From NCBI RefSeq assembly GCF_030817215.1, contig NZ_JAUSZA010000001.1:5244501-5308500 (forward strand): 64,000 nucleotides of DNA, written 5' to 3'. Under the pieces are notes generated by a model. The model saw nothing but the letters and a program-made list of their open reading frames with translations. It ran no database searches and had not been told where the DNA came from. The stretch's first letter is position 1, and each line of letters opens with the position of its first letter. The DNA is from Paenibacillus sp. V4I3 (lineage in GTDB: Bacteria > Bacillota > Bacilli > Paenibacillales > NBRC-103111). This document shows positions 22,573-30,689 of the stretch, piece after piece. The translations under genes and the position numbers were made by a program.

Positions 22573-23811
22573 TCATTGAGTAGGATCAGCTGTATAATCG
22601 GGGTCCGCATTTTTTGTTTCTTTGCCAAAAAACAATAAAACCAGTGCTCCGATGACAATCGCTACAAAGAATACCATAAAAATGGAGTTGATTGCTTTAT
22701 TACTCGCCACCAGCAAACCCACAAGGTACGGACCAATAATACCGCCGATACGTCCGAAAGATGCGGCAAGCCCAACACCCGTTGAGCGTACTTCAGTCGG
22801 GTACAACTCAGGTGTATAGGCATACATGGCTCCCCATGCACCAAGATTAAAAAAAGATAAGCTAACACCGGCTGCTATCAACATCCCTTCTGTTTCAGCA
22901 TTACTGAACCATAGTGCGCTTGCTGCCGTCAGCAGCAAATAGGTGACGAGCACAAACTTACGGCCAAATTTCTCAATAAAATAAGCAGCTGTAAAATAAC
23001 CTGGAAGCTGTGCCAACGTCATAATCAATACATATTGAAAGCTTTTCACGAGACCAAAACCCTTAAGAACCATCACGGTTGGAAGCCATAGAAACATGCC
23101 GTAATAGGAAAACACCACCGTGAACCACAAAATCCAAAGAGTTAAGGTGGATCTTCGATATTTAGATGACCATACGGAAGCTACACGTTTGCGGAATGAC
23201 AATTTCCGGCTACGCAGCTCGGTAAATCGAGGTGAATCTTGAATCGATCGTCTGAGGTATAAAGCATATAAGGCCGGCAGCGCACCGATAACAAAGGCCG
23301 CACGCCAGCCATAAGTAGGAATGACGAAGTAAGCGATGAGCGCCGCGACGATCCACCCGCACGCCCAGAAGCTTTCTAGCAGCACGACAGCACGTCCCCT
23401 TTCACTAAGGGGAAATGACTCAGAAACAAGAGTTGACGCGACAGGAAGTTCCCCTCCAAGCCCTACTCCAGTAACGAAACGCAAGACACATAGCATAACA
23501 AAGCTAGTGGCAAGAGCAGAGAGTCCGCTGGCAGCGGAAAACATAATAAGCGTTCCAAGTAATACCATCCGGCGTCCGTAACGATCAGCTAGGGAGCCTG
23601 CTAATAAAGCCCCTACGGCCATTCCGATGGAATTAATGGCTGCCAATAGACCAATCTGCTGAGCACCTAATTTCCATTCGACTGCTAACGCAGCAACAAT
23701 AAACGAGATAATCCCTACATCCATAGCGTCGAACAACCAGCTAATACCTGTGCTGAAAAGCAACTTTCGTTTTGCCGGTTCACGTAACAAATTTGTTTTA
23801 TTCACATTCAA
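22573..23811 (-). CDS. MFS transporter, NiaP/AAHS-like
   Basis: The 412-residue, twelve-helix major facilitator has SWLFDAMDVGIISFIVAAL in helix 1, the loop GSLADRYGRRMVLLGT between helices 2 and 3, GLGGELPVASTLVSESFP in helix 4, and YTPELYPTEVRSTG in the second half. This wording is that of the niacin/organic-acid (NiaP, benzoate/AAHS) group. The likely substrates are niacin or aromatic acids taken up with protons. It stands alone convergent with the small plus-strand gene. No riboswitch or NiaR box was recognised. Confidence 0.82.
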   Translation of the reverse strand: MNVNKTNLLREPAKRKLLFSTGISWLFDAMDVGIISFIVAALAVEWKLGAQQIGLLAAINSIGMAVGALLAGSLADRYGRRMVLLGTLIMFSAASGLSALATSFVMLCVLRFVTGVGLGGELPVASTLVSESFPLSERGRAVVLLESFWACGWIVAALIAYFVIPTYGWRAAFVIGALPALYALYLRRSIQDSPRFTELRSRKLSFRKRVASVWSSKYRRSTLTLWILWFTVVFSYYGMFLWLPTVMVLKGFGLVKSFQYVLIMTLAQLPGYFTAAYFIEKFGRKFVLVTYLLLTAASALWFSNAETEGMLIAAGVSLSFFNLGAWGAMYAYTPELYPTEVRSTGVGLAASFGRIGGIIGPYLVGLLVASNKAINSIFMVFFVAIVIGALVLLFFGKETKNADPDYTADPTQ

Positions 23812-23981
23812 AACGCATTCTCCTAATCATCACATTAGCTTGCCTTATCCTATTTTGTGTTACTTCACAGAAAAACACTCCCTCTGCAACTAATAATCAA
23901 ACTTCAAGTTGATCGCTCTACCCATCGGATTAAATATGATCGATCTAAACATAATATGGGTATCAACTATAGGAGGAAGTC

Positions 23982-24746
23982 ATGAAACACACAAAAAAAT
24001 TACTTATAGTATTCAGCTGTATACTTGTTTTGTCTGGGTGCGGTAAAAGGGATGTTACCCCTCAAAAAATTGGAGTCTCCACGCAGCAAGGCGGTATGGA
24101 TAGTCGGCTGTTGGATCCTAAAATTACAAATCAAGACTTGCTGCTTCAAAGGGGTGATGCCAACATCGAACTAGAAAAACGTGGCTATCGCGCTCAAGAT
24201 GCCGCTTCTTCCACTAATAGCTCTATCAAAATCCTCGGAGGAACTCAAGGACTCGTTCAAGTATGGCCCAATCCCTCCATCCAGCCCAAAGAAGGTAATT
24301 ATGCAGAAAATGTGATCTCACAAGCCGCTATGTACTATGGAACTCCATACGAATTCAGTTCGGATCGATCGGACCCATCCACATTTGACTGCTCCGACTT
24401 CACACATTGGGTTTATCTTTCTTCTCTAGGGATGGATATCCCAAATGATTCTCGAAGTCAAGCGTCCTATGTTCAATCTTTTTCCAATCGGACTTACACA
24501 TCTATCGATCAAGCCCAGCGTGGAGATTTACTTTTCTTCGTCAGTTTTAAAGGGACAGATCCGAATAATTACACTGGAATTGATAAATCAATCGAAAACA
24601 TTACACATGTTGGTCTCTATTTGGGTAATGGCAAAATCATACATACAGCCTCAGCGGCCACAGGTGGCGTACGTATTGATGAAGTTGCCAATAATCATCT
24701 AACCTATCGCTTTGTCTTAGGTGGTTCGGTACTAGATACTAAATAA
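23982..24746 (+). CDS. C40 (NlpC/P60) peptidase lipoprotein
   Basis: The 254-residue protein has a lipoprotein signal (LVLSGC, Cys20) and a low-complexity linker. Its C-terminal NlpC/P60 domain carries the catalytic Cys in STFDCSDFTHWVYL (Cys137), His in ENITHVGLYLG (His209) and the downstream polar residue near IIHTAS (His221). These proteins cut D-Glu-diaminopimelate bonds in peptidoglycan, here from the outer face of the membrane. The start has AGGAGG upstream. It is one of few plus-strand genes and is monocistronic. Confidence 0.9.
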   Translation: MKHTKKLLIVFSCILVLSGCGKRDVTPQKIGVSTQQGGMDSRLLDPKITNQDLLLQRGDANIELEKRGYRAQDAASSTNSSIKILGGTQGLVQVWPNPSIQPKEGNYAENVISQAAMYYGTPYEFSSDRSDPSTFDCSDFTHWVYLSSLGMDIPNDSRSQASYVQSFSNRTYTSIDQAQRGDLLFFVSFKGTDPNNYTGIDKSIENITHVGLYLGNGKIIHTASAATGGVRIDEVANNHLTYRFVLGGSVLDTK

Positions 24747-24820
24747 TCCTTATTTTAGCGTTTAGTTATGTTTTTCCTGCGCATATCTCAAACAATCTTG
24801 GGAATGTTCTCGCAAGTAAA

Positions 24821-24853
24821 AGAGACGTGTTCTTTTCTAAAGAACACGCCTCT
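24821..24853. terminator. Bidirectional terminator between convergent genes
   Basis: CGTGTTCTTT and AAAGAACACG with outer GAG/CTC form a long stem between the C40 peptidase and VOC genes, which converge on it. Confidence 0.88.
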
Positions 24854-24862
24854 ATCTATTGA

Positions 24863-25213
24863 TTATTTATTTTGTATTAAACCGATCCCATTCCCTACTG
24901 GATCCACTAAATAGGCAAGATAAAAATCATCAAATTCCATTTTACCACGAACAACTTGTGCTCCCGATTCAACAGATTTAGTAAGTGCTTCATCTATGTT
25001 GTCAACTTCGATTTGAATTCTTATTCCGTGTGGAAAATCACTGGGTCCCTTAGAAATACCGCCATTAATGCCAGATTTATCATCATTTCCTGTAGTCACT
25101 GGGTGATATCCCCAGTTAGGCTCTGCAATCTTCCAGCCAAAAACAGACGAATAAAAACTTGCAGCACGTTCCGGATCTTGACTATTCATTTCAAATAACA
25201 CAACACGACCCAA
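24863..25213 (-). CDS. VOC/glyoxalase-like domain protein
   Basis: A single VOC module of about 116 residues from a TTG at 25213 (GGAGG nine bases upstream); an ATG-started version reaches 25276 but lacks a ribosome binding site. RVVLFEMNSQDPERAASFYSS is the first beta-alpha motif, GWKIAEPNWGYHPV follows, and YLAYLVDPVGNGIGLIQ closes the fold. It resembles the YP_-type stand-alone glyoxalase relatives (similar to bleomycin-resistance/CatE folds). The substrate and metal use are unknown. Confidence 0.8.
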   Translation of the reverse strand: MGRVVLFEMNSQDPERAASFYSSVFGWKIAEPNWGYHPVTTGNDDKSGINGGISKGPSDFPHGIRIQIEVDNIDEALTKSVESGAQVVRGKMEFDDFYLAYLVDPVGNGIGLIQNK

Positions 25214-25313
25214 ATGATTCAACCTCCGTAATTGGAATTTATACCCACTTCCATAATACCGAATATTTGTTCCCATGTAAATAAATTTATTTCTGAAAAA
25301 TAACCAAAAAAAA

Positions 25314-25338
25314 CCGATCCTTGATGACCAAGGAACGG
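25314..25338 (-). terminator. Rho-independent terminator after the MreB-like operon
   Basis: CCGATCCTTG and CAAGGAACGG form a ten-base stem with one mismatch. On the minus strand it runs into an eight-T tract. Confidence 0.88.
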
Positions 25339-25351
25339 CTTCTTTTTGGTA

Positions 25352-25612
25352 TTAATTATAAGTAATCTTTAAACCTAATTCCAGGGCACGGGCAAGCGCC
25401 CCTTCAGAAAATTTAGGTTTCTTATACTTCTCTTCAAACTCTTCTTTAGATAGCGGTGCCCAGATGAAATCTTTATTCTGATAGATCCACGTTTTGGTTC
25501 CCCAATCGACATGAACCGTCCGGCTCGCAACCTTTTTTACGATGCCAATCTCGATAATAACACCCGTTTTACCGAATATTTTGGCGCAGTATTTGTTAAG
25601 CATTTCGCTCAC
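25352..25612 (-). CDS. Protein of unknown function (third gene of MreB-like operon)
   Basis: An 86-residue basic protein. Its first half contains FGKTGVIIEIGIVKKVASRT and VDWGTKTWIY, which suggest a small beta-barrel (SH3/KOW-like) fold; the second half is helical (KEEFEEKYKKPKFSEGALAR). It follows the DUF1871-like gene by 15 bases. No family is recognised. Confidence 0.55.
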   Translation of the reverse strand: MSEMLNKYCAKIFGKTGVIIEIGIVKKVASRTVHVDWGTKTWIYQNKDFIWAPLSKEEFEEKYKKPKFSEGALARALELGLKITYN

Positions 25613-25627
25613 AACAACACCCCATTT

Positions 25628-26008
25628 CTATACGCCTGATCTTAGTGAATGAATGATACTTGAAGCTATTTCAACAGACTGTTCGTCTGCATGAAATTCA
25701 TCACGAAAGGAATCAGCCAATACCTTATTAATCGCCTTACCGAGAGATGGAGCATCCAGATCATCTATATGTTTAGTGATATAAATGGTTATCGTTCGCG
25801 TTTCACCATCATACTCATCATCCGGACAATCCATCGCTAGAAGCTTTACGGGGTCCCATCTATCGATGTGGTGTTTCACGACCTCCATAATTGGCGTAGG
25901 GTCATAAGATAGGGATTCTAAATATTTATTCTCTTTCATGATTTCCTTTTTAATACTCCAAAGCATAACATTCATTTTCGTCTGATCAGATACTGCTCTA
26001 AATTTCAA
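25628..26008 (-). CDS. DUF1871-like protein
   Basis: The 126-residue acidic protein contains the pattern IDRWDPVKLLAMDCPDDEYD, then DAPSLGKAINKVLADSF, close to the DUF1871 (YugE-like) family. Family function is unknown. The first 30 residues may be an over-extension; internal Met codons at residues 12 and 14 are alternatives. It sits between the MreB-like gene and the 86-residue gene in one transcription unit. Confidence 0.55.
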   Translation of the reverse strand: MKFRAVSDQTKMNVMLWSIKKEIMKENKYLESLSYDPTPIMEVVKHHIDRWDPVKLLAMDCPDDEYDGETRTITIYITKHIDDLDAPSLGKAINKVLADSFRDEFHADEQSVEIASSIIHSLRSGV

Positions 26009-26022
26009 TAGAAAAGCCTCCT

Positions 26023-27066
26023 TTACAGGACGCTTTCTCGATCTTCTGTCACAATCTTTTCAGACCGCTCAATAATCGCCCCATTGAAGTTTATCATTTT
26101 CCCTGTACCATGAGCAATACATTCCATCGGGTGCTCTGCGAGATGAACAGGAACGCCTATGTCTTGCTGAAGCCGCTTATCCAACCCTTCCAGCAATGCG
26201 CCTCCCCCACATAACAGAATGCCCTGCTCCATCACATCACCAGCAAGTTCTGGCGGGCATTTCTCCATCGCGAGTCGAATGCATTCCAGAATCGATTTCA
26301 CAAAATCATCCATAATCTCGTAAATTTCCTGCGATGAAATCGAAATCGTTCTGGGCAAGCCCTGCATGAGGTCACGCCCTCTTATATCCATCTTCACTTC
26401 TTTCAAAGGCATCACAACGGCAGCAACGTTCTTCTTGATCTCCTCCGCAGTCCGTTCTCCAATGGCCATATTATAAGTTTTCTTCACATATTCGATAATA
26501 TCCTGATCAATTGACATGCCTCCACGGCGAACCGACTCACTTACGACAATTCCACCAAGTGAGATGATGGCTACTTGACTTGTCCCTCCGCCGATATCAA
26601 GTACCATACTTCCAATTGGTTCTGCAACAGGAAGCCCGGCGCCCATAGCTGCAGCTAATGGCTCCTCGATGGTGATCGATCTTCTTGCTCCTTTATGTAC
26701 AATCATTTCTTCAACGGCACGCTTCTGCACATTCGTTATTCCACAAGGCACGGAGATCAGCACTTGGAAGCTGCGAAACCATTGATAACCTCTTTTTATT
26801 TTGCCTATAAAATACTTCAGCATCGCTAAGGTCATATCAAAATTGGCTATAACCCCATCCTTTAAGGGATAGATTACTTCCACATTAGCAGGAGTTCTTC
26901 CAATCATATTATAGGCTTCTTGGCCAAAAGCTTTAATTTCCCCCGTATCCGTTTGAATGGCGACGACAGATGGCTCTGACAATACAATCCCTTTTTTTTG
27001 TTGATAAATAAGTGTGTTACAGGTGCCCAGGTCGACTCCAAACAGTTCTTCCAATCTCTTTAACAT
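26023..27066 (-). CDS. MreB-family cytoskeletal ATPase, isolated paralogue
   Basis: The 347-residue actin-like protein starts at the ATG 27066 (AAGGAG upstream). Phosphate-1 motif is FGVDLGTCNTLIYQ, the connecting loop is VIYPLKDGVIANFDMT, phosphate-2 is MVLDIGGGTSQVAIISLGG, and the adenosine motif is ILLCGGGALLEGLDKRL. It is shorter at the N terminus than B. subtilis MreB but otherwise complete. There is no mreC, mreD or radC neighbour, so it is an Mbl/MreBH-like extra copy rather than the main rod-shape gene. It is first in an operon with two small genes of unknown function. Confidence 0.9.
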   Translation of the reverse strand: MLKRLEELFGVDLGTCNTLIYQQKKGIVLSEPSVVAIQTDTGEIKAFGQEAYNMIGRTPANVEVIYPLKDGVIANFDMTLAMLKYFIGKIKRGYQWFRSFQVLISVPCGITNVQKRAVEEMIVHKGARRSITIEEPLAAAMGAGLPVAEPIGSMVLDIGGGTSQVAIISLGGIVVSESVRRGGMSIDQDIIEYVKKTYNMAIGERTAEEIKKNVAAVVMPLKEVKMDIRGRDLMQGLPRTISISSQEIYEIMDDFVKSILECIRLAMEKCPPELAGDVMEQGILLCGGGALLEGLDKRLQQDIGVPVHLAEHPMECIAHGTGKMINFNGAIIERSEKIVTEDRESVL

Positions 27067-27193
27067 GACTCGCTCCTTCTCGCTGTTCAATAGACTATGC
27101 CCATAGTAGCGTGTATATTATTTGATTTTGACTTAACTGCATCTTCATACTTGTTCGCATAAAGCAGCCATTCTAGGGGGGTAAGCCAAAAAA

Positions 27194-27220
27194 TGCCACC
27201 CACCATATAGGTGAGCGGCA
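27194..27220 (-). terminator. Terminator-like hairpin after SLH gene
   Basis: TGCC/GGCA outer and CACC/GGTG inner pairs form an interrupted stem. On the minus strand it is followed by ATTTTTTGG. Confidence 0.7.
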
Positions 27221-27238
27221 CTCTCAAGTAAGCTTAAT

Positions 27239-28144
27239 TTAGTTGGCAGCTGCTGGTTCTGCTACTGCTTTATAAGCGGAGGAAACGTAAGTTACGGCTT
27301 TCGCCTCCGTTATCACATCAGCATACATCGTGTCTGGTTTTGGATCTTGCAGGGTATACGAAATCACCGCTTGACCGTTTTGGTCAAATCGAACATTTTG
27401 AATGGTAATACTGTAACCTGAATTCGGTTTTTGACCTCTTGATAAGGTAACCTTGTTCACATCGTCAGTTACTTTCTCCACAGTTACGGATACCTCTTCA
27501 ATAGGTGCCGGTTTTTGGATATGTGTTTCTAAGACGCGAATCGCATTAAAGATCCATCCAGCAGCTTCACCGCGAGTAAGCTCGGCTTTGGGATTAAACT
27601 TGCCATTATTGTCTAGAACGGCAATTTTGTAAAGCAGCAAACGTTGTAGAGCCCCTTGATACTCGGGTGTAATTTGATCCTCATCTTTGATCGGGATAAA
27701 CATTTTCACCAGTGGGAAATTGCCCTTCTTTTCCAAAGCTCGTACGAGCATTTCCCCAAATTGTTCACGAGTTATCGTAGCGTTCGGGTTTACATCCTTC
27801 GGAATGTTCATACCGTTGTAGTGCGCTATGATAAAGGCCTCCGCATACCAAGCATCATTCGGAATGTTGGTAAAAGTGTCAGAAGCTAATGGCTGTTTAA
27901 TAAAACGCAATGTATCCATATTTAAATTCATGCCTTTAACAATCATTTGAACGGTTTGAGCATAACTAATTTTTCCTTTTGGGACGAAATGATCCTTATC
28001 AATACCGCTCACGATTCCGCGTTCTTGTAGAGCAGAGATTGCTGCTGCTTGTCCTTCCTCTACATCCGTAAAAGCGAAGGCACTGCTAAAAGTCAAACTG
28101 CTAACTAAAGCTGTCGTCAAAGTTAAAGCTGCTATCTTTTTCAT
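27239..28144 (-). CDS. SLH-domain cell-surface protein with PrcB_C-like tail
   Basis: The 301-residue secreted protein has a signal peptide (MKKIAALTLTTALVSSLTFS, cleaved near AFA-FTD). Three S-layer-homology repeats cover residues 24-200 (FTDVEEGQAAAISALQERGI; IPNDAWYAEAFIIAHYNGM; EYQGALQRLLLYKIAV with LTRGEAAGWIFNAIR). The C-terminal segment VTLSRGQKPNSGYSITIQN resembles the protease-complex-inhibitor PrcB C-terminal fold. SLH repeats bind pyruvylated secondary wall polymer, so the tail is displayed on the cell surface. A good ribosome binding site (GGAGAG) precedes the ATG. Confidence 0.88.
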   Translation of the reverse strand: MKKIAALTLTTALVSSLTFSSAFAFTDVEEGQAAAISALQERGIVSGIDKDHFVPKGKISYAQTVQMIVKGMNLNMDTLRFIKQPLASDTFTNIPNDAWYAEAFIIAHYNGMNIPKDVNPNATITREQFGEMLVRALEKKGNFPLVKMFIPIKDEDQITPEYQGALQRLLLYKIAVLDNNGKFNPKAELTRGEAAGWIFNAIRVLETHIQKPAPIEEVSVTVEKVTDDVNKVTLSRGQKPNSGYSITIQNVRFDQNGQAVISYTLQDPKPDTMYADVITEAKAVTYVSSAYKAVAEPAAAN

Positions 28145-28295
28145 AGTTAATTCTCTCCTTTTAGTTGATTATCTTATTACACTCTATTAACGTATCGTAC
28201 GTGATAAATGTTTCAGTGATTTCAAAAAAAAATAAAACCGAAGGATTTCCCCCGGCTTAATCATCTTTTAAATGAAGTTCAAACTTCTTTTCAGA
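28145..28295. other. SLH gene promoter region and remnant boundary
   Basis: This is the leader and promoter region of the SLH gene. No clear promoter boxes can be assigned and no further gene is seen. Confidence 0.35.
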
Positions 28296-28572
28296 TCATG
28301 AATTATTCTCCTTATTTCTTTGAACGACGTACGTCAAACAATCACTCTTAAGCAGAATTTCGCGCCCATTTCTCTCTATATTAAATTGCAATGCTTTTAA
28401 AGTAGTAAATATTATTGTCCAGTCTGGATACGCCGATGATAATAATTGTTTGGCATACTGTTTTTACTGGCTTTGATAGCCATGATCCCTCTTCAAATAA
28501 TTTGTAGTTATCATAACAAGCTTCATGATATTTCCGCTCTTCATCTCTAATGATTTTGATCCTATTGTCCAT
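28296..28572 (-). pseudogene. SAM-dependent methyltransferase remnant
   Basis: The N-terminal piece from the ATG at 28572 reads RDEERKYHEACYDNYKLFEE, then GSWLSKPVKTV, which is a characteristic opening of a class I SAM methyltransferase family of bacilli. It then loses similarity and stops at 28381. In a different frame just beyond, IERNGREILLKSDCLTYVVQ and a stop at 28296 form the typical end of the same family. The central 150 or so residues, with the whole SAM-binding core, are gone. This is an internal deletion with frameshift. Confidence 0.75.
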
Positions 28573-28703
28573 TTTTGTTTTCCTCATTTTCTTCTGGAAA
28601 AACTGCAACTATTATTCAAAAAGAAATACATTCACACGGATATCATCTTTACCACACCGGGCGTGACGATTCCAGAGATCTATTCGCAGATAATACAAAT
28701 GGA

Positions 28704-29174
28704 TTAATACAGTTTCTTACTCATTACATACCAGCTATCTGCTCGATCAGGATAAAATTCATGTTCAATTACTTCGTATTTGAGCCGTTTATACATATCT
28801 ATGTTTTCTGGAATCGACAACCTTACCGCAACTTTTGATTCTTTAATTCCCATTGACAATGCTTTGTTTTCTATAAAATTTAATAAAGATTTACATATTC
28901 CTCTTCCGCGATATTCCCGTATAACTGAAACTCTCCCAATATAAATATAATGTTCAATAAATCTATATCTAGCTGAGCCTACAGCCATAATTCCATTCCA
29001 TGCTAATACGGCTCCTCCACCTTCTTTAAAGGTATTTATTACATTTTGAGTCGTTTCTGAAAGTGCTCCTGAAGGTGGATTCAGTTTCCCACTATATTCC
29101 ATAAATGATTCTTGCATTGTACGAAATACAATGTCTACTTCTTCTATTTTGGCTTCTCTAATTTCTATTGACAT
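28704..29174 (-). CDS. GNAT family N-acetyltransferase
   Basis: The 156-residue protein from the ATG at 29174 has a typical GNAT order: IEIREAKIEEVDIVFRTMQE, GGGAVLAWNGIMAVGSARYR, IGRVSVIREYRGRGICKSLLN (acetyl-CoA loop REYRGRGIC), and AVRLSIPENIDMYKRLKYE with the final YEVIEHEF strand. The frame is open to 29255 but the upstream part overlaps the preceding gene and has no ribosome binding site. The family acetylates amines of small molecules or proteins; the substrate is unknown. Confidence 0.85.
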   Translation of the reverse strand: MSIEIREAKIEEVDIVFRTMQESFMEYSGKLNPPSGALSETTQNVINTFKEGGGAVLAWNGIMAVGSARYRFIEHYIYIGRVSVIREYRGRGICKSLLNFIENKALSMGIKESKVAVRLSIPENIDMYKRLKYEVIEHEFYPDRADSWYVMSKKLY

Positions 29175-29199
29175 GGTATACACAATCCTCACTCTATGT

Positions 29200-29760
29200 C
29201 TAATTGTTATCCGCTTTTCTATATTTACTTTCAAAAAGTGAAACAAACTCTTCAATTTTAATCATATTCTGCTCAAGTGTTCTTAATTTCTGTTCATCGA
29301 TATTTAGCAATCCACTCGCGTTTCCAGTAAATAAAGAAAAAAATTCTAAAAGACCAATTGAGGTCTCAAAACCTAATAACTTACTAAACCTCCCCATTTC
29401 ATAAGATAATTCAGTTGGCTTGATCTGCATGCCCATTTGCAATAATAATCTATCGTTTTCATATGGCCAATCCCTTTTTGATGAACCCAACATACCATTC
29501 ATTTCTTGCAGGGCAAGGGATCTTAAGTCTTCATCATATTGCTCAAATTCAACCGCACCTTTCAGGTCTAAATAAAACTCTATTTCGTTACAACATATAG
29601 AAAAGCATCGCACAGTTGAGGTCCACTCTTTATATTCGGTTGATTTCAGTACGAGTTCTCTTGCCACGGCAGGTGTTGTTCCTTGTTTCAATAGCGTTCT
29701 TGTTAGTCGTTCAATGCTCTGACAAACTTCCCAATCTACTTCAAATTTTTCATCATTCAT
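29200..29760 (-). CDS. Protein of unknown function
   Basis: A 186-residue, acidic, mostly helical protein with Cys residues clustered in RCFSICCNEIEFYLDL. No signal peptide, transmembrane segment or known motif is seen. Its stop is 25 bases from the GNAT start, so the two are probably cotranscribed. I do not recognise the family. Confidence 0.6.
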   Translation of the reverse strand: MNDEKFEVDWEVCQSIERLTRTLLKQGTTPAVARELVLKSTEYKEWTSTVRCFSICCNEIEFYLDLKGAVEFEQYDEDLRSLALQEMNGMLGSSKRDWPYENDRLLLQMGMQIKPTELSYEMGRFSKLLGFETSIGLLEFFSLFTGNASGLLNIDEQKLRTLEQNMIKIEEFVSLFESKYRKADNN

Positions 29761-29801
29761 TTTTTTATCCCTTACTTAACGAATTTTTAGTTCAATCATT
29801 C

Positions 29802-30149
29802 TCAATCCTCACGTTTCTCATTTAACCATTTGTTCAAAATTTCTTTGCCAGTTGCAATCTCAATCGTCTTTATAAAAAACCATGTAAACCCAGAATAGAA
29901 ACCTATAAGTGGGTAGCGAAACGATGCCGGTTTATTCCCCTCAAAATAGAAATGTCCTATCCACGATAAAAGGTAATGTAACATGGCTAGTATCAGCGTT
30001 GCTTTTAGACTATAAAACAAAAATAGCCAAGCCATAAAAGCCGACATAAAAGCAAAATAGTGCAGTATACGATTGGTCTTATTCTGATGCTCTTTCAAAT
30101 AATAATCTAAATCGCGTTGAACTCGATGTATGAACTTCTTTAGTCTCAT
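29802..30149 (-). CDS. Mpo1-like (DUF962 / YGL010w) membrane protein
   Basis: The 115-residue protein has about three to four membrane segments and the DUF962 signature: LKEHQNKTNRILHYFAFMSA at residues 18-37 and SWIGHFYFEGNKPASFRYPL near residue 62. Yeast Mpo1 of this family is an iron(II) dioxygenase that shortens 2-hydroxy fatty acids; the conserved His residues of the two motifs are present here. This bacterial member is short but carries both motifs. The function in bacilli is unproven. Confidence 0.8.
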   Translation of the reverse strand: MRLKKFIHRVQRDLDYYLKEHQNKTNRILHYFAFMSAFMAWLFLFYSLKATLILAMLHYLLSWIGHFYFEGNKPASFRYPLIGFYSGFTWFFIKTIEIATGKEILNKWLNEKRED

Positions 30150-30161
30150 CTCAATTTTTCC

Positions 30162-30518
30162 TCATTTTTTAGTGTCCATATCTTTATTTTTATCATTCAC
30201 TTTGTTCAAATAAGCCTCAAGCTCATCTTCAATTTCTACATTAATCTTTTCAAGTTCCTTTTGTTCGGATTCACTACGCACTTCAAGTTCAAGTTCCTCT
30301 TCAATTTCCTCATTCGACATATGAAAATCGTTACGATCCACGATGCCTAATCGTTCTTTAATTCTCTGTATATCATCATACATTTTTTTGTTTCTTTGAT
30401 GTGCACTTAGAACAAGCCCAAAAATAACAGCCAGTAAAACGATTCCCCCAAATGGCCCTAAATAAATAGAAATCAGTATTGCAAAAATAATGGCTGTAAT
30501 TATCCCAATAATCGTCAT
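30162..30518 (-). CDS. Small membrane protein with acidic coiled-coil tail
   Basis: The 118-residue protein has two N-terminal hydrophobic helices (IIGIITAIIFAILISIYLG and FGGIVLLAVIFGLVLSA). A long charged helix (NEEIEEELELEVRSESEQKE) follows, likely a coiled coil in the cytoplasm. It lies 13 bases upstream of the DUF962 gene on the same strand. No named family is recognised. Confidence 0.6.
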   Translation of the reverse strand: MTIIGIITAIIFAILISIYLGPFGGIVLLAVIFGLVLSAHQRNKKMYDDIQRIKERLGIVDRNDFHMSNEEIEEELELEVRSESEQKELEKINVEIEDELEAYLNKVNDKNKDMDTKK

Positions 30519-30645
30519 TCGTTTATTCCTTTCAGTGGTTGATCAATTTTTCATCAAAAACTTCCTTTGTTTTAATTCAATAAATCCCAAAATATCCCTG
30601 CACAAACTCCCCCCTTTCTCAAATATACTTATAGTCGAATCAAAA

Positions 30646-30674
30646 TGGACAGCCCCCTGTGAAGTGACTGTCCA
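30646..30674 (-). terminator. Terminator of the bkd-icmF-methylcitrate operon
   Basis: TGGACAG and CTGTCCA pair around a 15-base loop. On the minus strand the stem is followed by TTTTG. It lies 16 bases after the end of the last gene of the operon. Confidence 0.75.
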
Positions 30675-30689
30675 ATGGTATCCTTATTT

